Source: Cyanoderma ruficeps (taxonomy: Eukaryota; Chordata; Aves; Passeriformes; Timaliidae). From it: a DNA stretch of 64,000 nucleotides. Position numbers and translations under genes: made by a program. Positions 24,016-34,400 of this stretch are shown here, in pieces. The notes beneath the pieces were generated by a model. The model made no database searches. It was not told the DNA's origin and was given only the letters and a program-made list of their open reading frames with translations. The stretch covers positions 4,832,442 to 4,896,441 of the forward strand of contig VZDJ01000623.1 in NCBI GenBank assembly GCA_008694505.1. Reading direction: 5' to 3'. Numbering within the stretch: the stretch's first letter is position 1; the number at the start of each line of letters is the position of its first letter.

Positions 24016-27000
24016 GAAACCCTCTTGCCCCACGGAGTCCAATTTTAATTGAAAAGAGAAATCTTTTGATGTGTTTACTATTGCTGTTTCAAACATTAAA
24101 AAAAAAAATCAACATTTAATTTTTTCTCATGTTTCTCAAATCTAATACTTATAGATACTCTGGTGTTGGATAAAATAAACATGGATAAATGGAAAAAGTC
24201 AAATTCACAAACTTCAGTCCTCTCCCTTTTCCTCTGAGTAGTATCACTAACTTTTGATCAGAAAGTAGGCACTTACTGTTTCTTATTATAAAAGAATATA
24301 ACTTTTACTTGACAGTAAAGAATGAGATTTAGAAAATTGAAGTCTCTCAAAAGTCTGTGTTAATTTTCTTAATTAAATTCTGTCTCACTTTAAAGGTTAC
24401 AATGTCTCTTTATTTACAGAACAGCTTATTCATTCAGCTCCTTTTTTTTCCTCTTGAGCTTGTCAGAAGCTGTTAATGTTGATATACTTTGACATTTTGC
24501 CCAGACTGCATCGAACCACAAACCTGAGAATAGAATGTAGCCATTAACAATTTAATAACCTGTTGCGATACTTAATTTTTTTCCACATCAGCAGTGTCAC
24601 ACTTGATAATGGTATGTTTTTTACCTTTACTGAATGAGATGAGACTATTTTCTTTACATGCCATGGTTTTTAAATGTGCTTCAGAACCGTAACCAGCCAG
24701 AGGTTGAATTTTTGAGTGCTGGCCCGTTGGAAATGTCAGAATCCATAAGTATACTTGAGCTGAGATTTAGCTGAAAGGCTAGAGTTTTGTCTGAGGAGTA
24801 GACATGAAACTCTTGATCCAATGTAGTAGATAAACACAGGCATAATCTGAGTAACATGAATACCTTTGACATCAGTGGAAATGTTTTCACACATAAGCTT
24901 GGGGTATGGTAACATGGTTAAATATAAAACTTCTATTCATGTCTTAGTCTTGGTAAAAATCATTAGGCCTTTAGAACTATTTCATTGATTTCAGCAATCT
25001 TTGGCTCTTTCATTGCAATTGTAAATACGAAAAGCTTGTATGGAACAAGGTTTTTAGAACCGTTTCCACTACCAGTGTGCTGCAGTAGCTTTTGGCTATA
25101 ACAGTAAGTACCTCAGGCAAACCATGGCTAAGATAAAGTGCATGTTATTTCTAATGGTAGATTTGCCAAAAAAGTTGAAGACAACATGCATATTTGCAAA
25201 ATATTTTGCACTTAAAAAGTGCATGGGTGCAGCAGAAATATCTGTAGTGGCTGTCCAATATTTTATCAGTCCTTCATCTAATCATGCTGGAGCAGGCAAT
25301 TTTGTACCTTTCTTCTGCTTTTGGAGTGTGTTTTTTCCCTGATGATACTTATGGGAAACTTTTACAGACCATTGGTAGTCCAGCACAGCCTGTTGCACCC
25401 AGACATAAGCCAGTGATCACAGTCTATTCTCCAAATATTGAAACTGATGCAGTCTGAAGGAGCTCATGTCTCTGCATTGTTTCAAATGAATTTCCGTAGA
25501 CTAACATCTGATCTTGGTTATACCTCTATAAATTCACAATAACCTAATTGGTTTTCATGGAATTCTCCCTGGTTTATATTGGTCTCAGTGCATGCTTTGG
25601 CCACACTAGAAGCAAATCTAAAAACCCTTCTTCATTTAAAGCTGGGAAAAGCTTTAAACAAAACTTCTTTAGGTACACTTAAAAATTTCTACTCCTTTCT
25701 AATCACTGGCTCTTAGTGTGATGCTGACTGCTACATGAAAGTCAGTCACGATATCCCTATTTTCTGTAGCTACATATTTGTTCCTTTCCAACTTTCTTAT
25801 TTATGCTGGTTGATAATCTACTTACTTGTCTCTTTTTTTCTTGGCATCAATACTAAAAATATAAGATTTTTTTTTAATTCTGCTGAGTAGGCATCCTTCT
25901 TATACAAGATATCTTGCTTCTTTGAGAAGTAAAGAGTGCTAGTATTTCTACAGAGAAATAAGTTTCCTTTCTTTCCAAGAAGAAACTAGGAAAAAACCCT
26001 GTCAATCTCAGAGATTATATTATAATACATTGTTTATTTAGAATACTTGTTTAAGCTTTCAAAATGGAGTAATTTTTGACTTTTATTTTATTGTCAGTCT
26101 ATTCTTTCATATTTTGGTTCTTATTTTTGGTGGAGTTTTGTGAAATCCTCTGTAGAGAATCTCTGCAATGTTCTTTGTAGGGTCATTATCTTAGATGTGA
26201 GAAATGCAGAAGGCCATGCTGGTTTCAAAATTTCTTTGGGTTTTACAGACCTGCACTCTTGTGGACTGGCATCACTGGAATTCTTACCCTTTCTGTTTGC
26301 AATCAGTCTTTGTAGGGGTTAGCATAGAAGTAGACAGTGGAATAAACTCTCCCAAGAGATAAAATAACTTTGGACTATATTATTTAAAGAACTAAACATG
26401 AAGATCATAATTTCTTTCTGTAATTTTCTCTCAAATTGATGTATTGACCTGCAAAACACTCATTTCCATTTGTGCAAAAACATTACTGGATCCTGCCACA
26501 ACAGGCTTTTTTATTAGGAAACACTTCCAGAACTTCTGAAATGAAATGTTAAGATGAGATTGGATGAGTATATCTCTGTGTTTATACTAAAAAGGCAGCT
26601 CTAAATAGAAACTCAAACTCAAAAATAGCAGATTAAAATTAGATTAAAATTCTACCATTCACTTCTTCAATCACAATTTTCCCACCTAGTGAAAATCTTA
26701 TCAAAATTTGCCCCCAAATGCCTTAAAGTGTAGAGGATAGCTTGAATCAGCTGAGAAAGCTATGAAGCTTCAGTTTAAAGATATTTCTTTTCTTTGTTTG
26801 TTGGTTTTGTTGTGGTGGGGTTTTTTTTCCATGTTCTCCTCTTAGATTCAATGTGATTTGCCTTGAATTCCTGTTTCAAAAAAATCTTATTCAGCATGCA
26901 GGTGCTGTAAACATTTGGATGATGTGCCTGGAAAGGCATTCAAGAATGCACAGTGCAGTTCTGCTGTTTTAGTACCGTTGTATTTGTTGTTCAGTATGAG

Positions 27001-27018
27001 CCCCTTCAATAACTCTTC

Positions 27019-27215
27019 GCAAATTTGAACCTTATTTTACAACTCCATTTTGTCTGAGAGACACTGGATCCCATTCAGGGCTGTAGCACAGTTGATGGCT
27101 GCTGCAGGACCAATAAAATACGATGCGTGCTTTAGATGTGTTTCTCCGACAGCACATTCCTTCAGGATTTAGCAAATTTGTCCATTGTTTTACAACTCAG
27201 TTTTGTGTAACACAC
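27019..27215 (+). repeat. Two divergent direct-repeat units, about 153 bp apart
   Basis: Units starting at 27019 and 27172 (each about 44 bases) both begin GCAAATTTG, share an exact TTTTACAACTC and then TTTTGT, and are roughly 73% identical overall by hand alignment. The sequence between them does not repeat. This looks like an old segmental tandem duplication of about 153 bp or two relics of one repeat. Confidence 0.5.
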
Positions 27216-27469
27216 AGGGTCTTGGCCTGAAATGGGATGAACATTCTCAGACTGCTTTTTGGATTTGTACGACTCTGCCTTTCTAGCACCTTGATGAGGT
27301 TATAGAGATGCTGTAATCTGATGTCAAGAGCGATTTTTGTGTCAGTTGAGAAACAGTAACACCTCAAGAACATTAGGAAAAATAGACAATATGATGTATC
27401 TCCTCTCGTATAAACCGTGACATCTAGAGTTGCCATTAGTATTCCCTAATATGCAACAAAGTTAAAGGT

Positions 27470-27625
27470 TATCATCTGCTGCAGATTTAATGGATTGCAT
27501 TAGAATTACAGCAAATGACCCTTGCAGCTCCTTTAAACTTGATCGATCACAATGTAATTGTCAAGGCAGGCTGGCAATTAATTTTCATTAGTCAGGGAAG
27601 TCATTAATGCTTGCTGTTAGGGAAA
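27470..27625. promoter_or_regulatory. Enhancer-like block with SOX-like and homeodomain motifs
   Basis: This intronic block has a 10-bp perfect palindrome, TGATCGATCA (27540-27549), directly overlapping ACAATGTAATTGT (27549-27561), a 13-mer identical to the core of the palindrome upstream of the exon at 17751. CAATTAATTTTCATTAG with several TAAT cores follows. The dense, non-repetitive mix of homeodomain-like and SOX-like motifs is typical of deeply conserved developmental enhancers. Conservation was not tested, so this is inference. Confidence 0.35.
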
Positions 27626-29769
27626 ATGACTATTAGATTGGAATGGAGGGGATTCAATCATTTTTTACAATTAAAAATATTGGCCTAATCTGCTGGTTCC
27701 ATATGTGCAGAAGAACCATTGTGGCTCTTTTACCATGTGCTGTCCTTGCTGTGATGCACTGCTTCCAACAAAGAGTGGAGTACATCCCTTTTCATACCAA
27801 AAGGAGAGGCATTTATTACCAAATTTCTACTGGGAATATTATTTTTAAAGAATCCTCCAACAAATTTTATTTTTTTTTTCCTTTACAGACAGGTTGGAAT
27901 TTAATGCTATGGTGAAAGGCATGCTTCCTTAAGTGACAGTGCTATTTGTTTTTCCTTTGACATTTAGTGTTTTTTACTGAATAAGACATAGGAGTTGAAA
28001 GATCCCAGGATCATTCAGCTGCCTTGATAAATACTAAATAGCTTGGCAATGACAATTAGCTGGGATGCAGCCACCCAACATCACGAGTGATAGAACAATG
28101 CTCTTCATTCATGAAGTACAGTTCATGTGAGAACTTAAAAATATTTTTTCAAACTCTACCATCAGTAAGTCCTAGTCACATATGGAAGTCAAACTGAAAC
28201 AGAAAATCAAAAACCTTAAACTCCAAGATGAAATTTTTGTAGATGCTTAGTCTTGTCCGATTTCACTTTAATAAATTGGTACTGTTTTGCCATATCTACG
28301 ATGTCAGGATGCACTTTGCTATGGTGTTTTTGTTATTCTAAAAGCACTATGTCTTTCAAAGCATCATCTTTAATACCTCTGTAAATGTGTTTGATGGAAC
28401 ATTTTTAAAAATAATTTGAGTAGAAGAAAAACAGAACTATCTAGGCTTTATGCAGTCCCTCTGAGACTAAATTTCCCCTGCATTTTTGGTACCTAAAGAA
28501 CAGCTCTTTGGAGTATTTTTAGTACATATTTCTGTTCTTTGTAAAATAAATGCTAAAAAGCAGTGGTATTCAAATGGTTTCATAAAATTGCCTATCTCAG
28601 TTTAGGTCAATAAATTAGGTGAACATGATGTAGCTCTAAAGGCTTTCAATAACACTTTATGCTTTTCCTTGACTAAAGGAATTTAGGCATTGCAATGAGT
28701 AAGTCACTTAAAATTTATGTGCTTAAAACCTGCAAAATTTGAGTAAATTGGCTCTTATCATGATGACTAGAACATATTGAAGAAGATATATTAATATTAC
28801 TTATTATACTGAGGACTTAGAAAATTTAAAGCCAAGCACGAAGGTGCAATATTCTCAAACGAAACCTAAGGGAATATGCATAGGGGTAAAACTAAGTTTT
28901 TAGATTTCAGAAGTTCTGTAACCTTTTTGAAAGCTACTGAGTAACTAAAATTTATTTCAGACATGGACAAGTTAACTTTGATAGTGCTTTATTTTTTGTG
29001 TATAAACTATGTGAAATGGAATTATGTACTTAGCTTCTTTTGTAAATGCCTCCAAGGACCTTATTTTCACTTCTACCAATCTAGAATGGGTTTCAGATAA
29101 TTTAATTTGATGTATAAATAGGTTTTTCCATAGTCAGTGAAGGCAAAGAGCTATGCAGGAGTTCATCTGGAATGCATCTGATTTATTTTGATGTCAATAC
29201 CACGCAGGGGTAAGTGGTTTCCCAACATCATCCCATCATTTCTCTGCTAATTTGAAGGGAAACTGGAATGACTATCTCAAACCTATATGTCTATATCATG
29301 TGTGTAAACATATATTAAGAGCCCCTCTACTGGTGTTTATAAATCTGACCTTTTGTTATTCAGGAGGCTGAATCAATTTCAAAAGCTACCAAACACAAAG
29401 ACACCTAAAAGTCCTTGAAGTGATTTACTTGATTCGAAGTCACTTTTGAAAAGGTTCCCCTTTGCTAAAAAGTATTTGCTTTCTCACTTGGAGGATTTTC
29501 TATAGCACTTTCATTGCATAGAGTATATTGTTCTGCAGTTTGATGGATTGCCTTTTTTATAAAACAAAAATATGTTCAAGATGTGATAGTCTGTTCCTGG
29601 TTTTAGGTATGTGGCAATCTAGGTGCTCCACTTTTAGAAGAATGTTTTCAACGTTGGGATGTAAATCAAAGGTTTTTCTAGTGTTCAATGACGGCCAACA
29701 TTCAGCTTTTTCCTTAGACAATGAAGTTCACCAGTTCTGAATGTTGAATATTTGGGAAACTGAGGCTCC

Positions 29770-29777
29770 TGACGTCA
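29770..29777. promoter_or_regulatory. Full CRE palindrome
   Basis: TGACGTCA is the full cAMP-response-element palindrome bound by CREB/ATF factors. It contains a CpG, which is rare in this window and tends to be lost when methylated. No TATA box or CpG-rich promoter surrounds it. Confidence 0.3.
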
Positions 29778-30431
29778 TTAAATAGTCATACATTATATGA
29801 CTCGACATTTAACTTTACAAAATGACACTTCTATTCTTTTAGCTGGTCCAAAGCTGCCAAATAGTAACTGGTACAGCCAAATGGTTAAGAAAAAGAAAAT
29901 AATTAGCATGAGTAGGACTGTGTTCTTTGGAACTGATGGAGTGTTCAGATGGATTCAGGTTCCTCACTTTGGTATATCTTTCAGTTTGAATATGTTTCTG
30001 TTACCAGATTGATTACTGTAAGTCAGACTTCCTCCTGGCATTTATCTGTCACTCAGAAATGATTTCTCAAATCGTTATGCACGTTTTACTCTAAACATTT
30101 GTGGTTTCTGAAGAAAAAATCGGGGAAAGAAATCTGGCATTTCATTCAATGTATTATATGGTATGCATTAATGGCAAGGCAGTAGGTTGTAATCAAAAGA
30201 TTCTGTGGGAGATGGTGTGGGCAGACTTTTTGACTGGATAAATCCTTTTCTATTATTTTATTTTTTTTCATGAGATGAAACACATATAAGCTGCCATAAA
30301 TCATATTTCATAATATTAAAAAAAGGAGTAAGACCTTTGCCGTCTCACTTTTTTTACTTTTATTGTTCTTAATTTTTTTCTGTTTAAAGACTTAATTCTT
30401 GCACTACTTAACTATTTAACTCTCTTTACAG

Positions 30432-30482
30432 AACCACCATCAAAAACGCGGGTCTTTGCTATTGTTTTTAGTCTGATTAAAG
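30432..30482 (+). CDS. Coding exon of the unidentified gene (exon B)
   Basis: A good acceptor (CTTAAC branch-like site, then TTTAACTCTCTTTACAG) opens a 51-base exon that ends AAAG before a donor GTATTA. Only one frame is open: AA completes the split codon from the exon at 17751 (G+AA = Glu), then PPSKTRVFAIVFSLIK follows, ending with a single G. The other two frames stop. Length, phase and the two CpGs within it support coding use. The donor is imperfect (T at +4 and +5). It joins to the exon at 52128, again making Glu. Being short, it needs transcript support. Confidence 0.6.
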
Positions 30483-31028
30483 GTATTATTCTTGCTTATT
30501 AATTCTCTTTAAACAGTGATATATTATTTGAAAGTAAAAGCCACAAGCTATAAGTCCTTGGACACTTGTTACAGAAAATCTTGAAGAGAGACCCTTCTTG
30601 TTGCTCTTTTCAATTTTCTAAAGATAGGAAAAGCTTAGGGATAGAATTAGGTCTAGGACTTTGGTGTTTTTCAGAAGCAGAGTGTTGCACAGTCCTCCTG
30701 TGTTAGACATAAAAGTAGAAACAATCTGGGGATCAGCCACAAGATGCAGGACAGTGTTGTGAGCTTGATGGTTAGCCTTACCAAAATTCACATTAAATGA
30801 GCAGAAAATTAACTCCCAAAACCTGTAGTACTCTTCTGGTAGATGGGTATATAAATGTACAGAAGTATCTAAAACAAAAGTCTGCCTTTTCAGGAATTGG
30901 TAAAGTCTTTTGAGCAGAGGCCCTGGCACATAGAAAACTATAGATTTTTTTTGCTCCTTAATGCTCAAAATCCTTAAGCATCAAGGTTGCACTCAGATAC
31001 CTCTACACCAACAAAAGAAGCACAAAAA

Positions 31029-31052
31029 ATGAATGAATGAATGAATGCAATG
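31029..31052. repeat. GAAT microsatellite
   Basis: Several copies of TGAA are followed by an imperfect unit (ATGAATGAATGAATGAATGCAATGA). It is a short tetranucleotide repeat about 90 bases left of the CR1 fragment. Confidence 0.85.
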
Positions 31053-31140
31053 AATCTACATTATCAGCGCTAATGTGAAGTCTAAATTTCCAAATTCTTT
31101 AGCTTACTATTTCACACTATTTAATCTGTTTTAAACAGAC

Positions 31141-31418
31141 AATTTCATAGAGTTGTAGAATTATAGAGTGGTTTGATTAAAAGGGACTTTCAAAGTCCAA
31201 CTCCTTTGCCATGTATGGGGACATCATTCCTTGGATCAGGCTGTTGAAAGCCCCATCCAACCTGACCTTGAACACTTCCAGGGATGGAACATCCACAACT
31301 TCTTTGGGTAACCTGTTCCAGTGTCTCAGTACCCTGATTGTAAAAAAAAATTCTTTCTTACATTCCATCAAATATACCTTCCTCAGTTTAAAACAGTTGC
31401 TACTTATCCTGTGACTAT
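31141..31418 (-). mobile_element. CR1 LINE 3' fragment with remnant ORF2 C-terminus
   Basis: On the minus strand this matches the last part of avian CR1 almost throughout. It starts in the region encoding the end of the reverse-transcriptase ORF, where residues RHWNRLPKEVVDVPSLEVFK and then a variant of the usual RLDGA-NLI motif can be read (31371-31177). It continues through the 3' UTR to degenerate TTCTATGA-like 3' repeats at 31141-31165. It is 5'-truncated, as most CR1 copies are, and lacks the enzyme core, so it is inactive. It is better preserved than the CR1 copy at 9941. Confidence 0.95.
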
Positions 31419-34400
31419 GAGAAAGGAAGTGAGTTATTGACTCTTTCCTACTAAATTTGCATGACTTTTTTGCAGTGATTCAGTCCAGGAAATAAAAGAC
31501 ATAGAAGTCAAGTCATATGAAGAAATAGCTTCTCTCTTTCTTGTGGCATACCTTCATAGAATTTCCATAAATTATATGTTATATAAAATCAAGATGTTAA
31601 AGTTTGATCAGGTACATCTTTTCATTTGACACCTACCAAATATTTTTGGGCCACTCTGAATTAATGTTGGAGGGAAAGAAAATTAAAAACCTTAAATTTG
31701 GATCAGAATTTTATTTCTAGAACATTAACTCTTCTTCCTTAGTCACAAGAAGCCACCTTTCTCATTTTCCATTCTTGTTAAAAGCCTAGGAATAGAAGTG
31801 ATGTATCAGTATTGTAATTACCCCTATTTACTTTGAAAATATTTAAATATTCCTTTCATTGCTGCATGGACTTGGATATTTAGTTGCCATTGAGATTCAA
31901 GGAAAGTTAAGGAAGCTACAATTGAAAATAAATCAGTAATGAGAAATGTTGAGTCAGTTTCATTTCTTCTTAAAAAGTCTCAATTTCCTAATAATTCTTG
32001 CTGCTGTTCAGATCCTCTAAAGAAAGGATATTGAAAGTGGAGTTTGCATCATATTTCAGAAGTCTGTTTCTTCACAGATTTGCTCTACCTATATTTTCTT
32101 CTGCTGGGATCTACTTCTAAAGGAGTCTACTGCTGATGAAACTTGGGATTTTCTCTTCTGTGTACTCAGAAATATTAATAAAGGAAAACTGTGTAAAGTC
32201 AAACAGTTACAAAATAGAATAAGATGTCTTTATAATTTTGATTTGGCCCCTGTTTTACATAGGCAGTGTTAGTCTTTGATTGAATGGTTACCTACTATTC
32301 TTCTGAGCCGTGATCTTGAATTAAAAGCCATAGTGTAACTATTTTTTATTCATCATCTTCACTTCTCACACAGTTTTTTCCAGAGATTCATGTATGACAC
32401 TTATAGCTGTCATTTTTTAATGCTTCACAAACATTACTTTTCTTTGAGAACCTTTGAGCCAAGAGAATGATGTTTTGCATATGTTTTAGATCAGAAGGGT
32501 GAGGATGAAGAGATTAAAGGTCAAAAAATTTTTCTAACACATAATGAAAAATTTGAGATGTACATGGCCTAATTTTTCCAAATATATGACAGCAAGGAAT
32601 TTTAAAAAATTAAATCTCCTCAATTTACATTGCAATTTTCAAGTTTATTACTTCTTCAAATCCTACTGCCTGGTCTTACAAGGGTCTTCCAGCAAATGGA
32701 GAATATGGTGCTAGTGAGTACCAGCTGTAAGTCTGAGGTGAAGCATTTACTTACACATACCTTTGTGGCAGAGGAAAAGATGCAATTAATTATAAGAGGT
32801 GATATCCAGCTCCCTTTTCTTCTCTGTCTGGCTGCTCTTTCTTTGTATATGTGCGCGCATTCATAATTTACCAGAGTTTAGCACACTTCTTTACAAGAGT
32901 AAATGTATTAAAACTATCTACATGGTAAGAAAAATTTTCAGACTCTTCCTGGAGAAGCTTAGGAATATTACTTTATTTAGATAGATAGACCAAGTTAATA
33001 TTTATATTGTTGAAAGCAGATTTGAGAAATTAATTTGACCCATAGGACTAAAAGCTGTGAACAAGAGGCAGAAGAGAAAAGGAAAAGAAGAAGCTGAACT
33101 GCTGAACCCCCATGTCCTGTATGAGTTCATACTGAAACACCCCCTAAACACCTGTTCCCTGCTGCAGGGAGAGAGCACTTAGAAGCCCAGTTCCATATTT
33201 GGTGTCATTCCATAAAGGATCTGTGACTCCAGGTCACAAAGGTTCCTGTAAATTCAGGCTGTAGGTACTCTTTTCTTCAGATAGAAATGGGTTTATTTTC
33301 CTTGCCAAATTCTCTTCCTTCTATTTTAACAGAAGAGGTGGTTATGCAACAGAATAACTTAGGCTGAAGATCCTCTAGTCCTAGTCCCTACTCAAAGCAG
33401 GGTTATGATCCCAGTTAATCAGGTCACTCCTGCCCTCATTCAGCAGAATTCTGAGTATCTCCAAAGGAGGAGGCTCCATAGATCTTTTGTGCAGTTTGTA
33501 CCATATTCAATCTTCACAGATGAATTGAAACAGTGTCTTTTTAAAGAATGAAATGCCTTGGTTTTTAAACAATCTGATTTCAACTACAGATGAAATGTAT
33601 TCAACTATTTATGGTAATGAAAATTTTAGAAATTATTATATTATAAACAGGAGATTACTTCCTTTTTAATTTTTTTTTCAGTGGAAAGGAAAAAATGTCC
33701 TTTCCAAAGTATGAAAAAAAAATTAAAATACTGTTTCTCTTTGTTAAAAGCTTCTAGCACAGCCTTGAATATAAGTGTAGTGAATGTTTTTAAACCCCCA
33801 AGACAGTGAGCTAAGGTTTTAAAAGGATTAAGTTTGAGTAGAGGCTGGCGCTATGAAGGAATGTCATCCAGATGCTTTGTTTCATATTCACTGCATTCAG
33901 ACCTACTCTTTGGAGCATCAGATGTGAAAGGTTAGCCACATAGGTCTGAAAATACTACTTTTTTCTACTTTTTAAAGTACAGTTGGTCATAATTTGCATT
34001 TGAAAACCTTTCCTGATTGGTGAAAGCATTTATGAAAATAAACTCATTTAGAAATAGGTTTCTGTTCCCAAAGTGTGCTTTTATAATATCTTTAAGCATC
34101 GTATTTCCCAAGCAGCTATCCCAAAAATGTTGTCAAAACAACTTATTGTGGCAGCTTGTTTCCCATAGCTGTTTAGTTCTCACAGTTTCATTTATTTCTT
34201 AGACCATGAAGCAACTTGTCCTCATGGTCTGCCCACCTTGTCCTCATGTCCAACACTTGTGCTTTAGTAGCTTTTAGTTGCTATGTATATTTAGACATAA
34301 TTCCTTTCAAACAAGGCACTAGAAAATTATTGCTACTTTCTGCCCATTTAGTGCATTAAAAGTTAAAAGAGCTGTGCAAAAGAACTTTGCTTAAGGATTA

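Larger units (their letters stand above)
17875..30431 (+). other. Intron of the unidentified gene (12.6 kb)
   Basis: The intron begins with GTAAGA and ends with a branch-point-like CTTAAC and the tract TTTAACTCTCTTTACAG. It contains no recognisable gene. It holds a poly-A stretch with an ambiguous base (21108-21140), a perfect CArG box (22767-22776), a pyrimidine tract (23475-23558), a MIR-like relic (about 23960-24015), a divergent tandem duplication (27019 and 27172), an enhancer-like block (27470-27625) and a full CRE palindrome (29770-29777). A competing exon-like unit at 29134-29209 has a good GTAAGT donor but does not fit the phase of the next exon. Confidence 0.55.
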
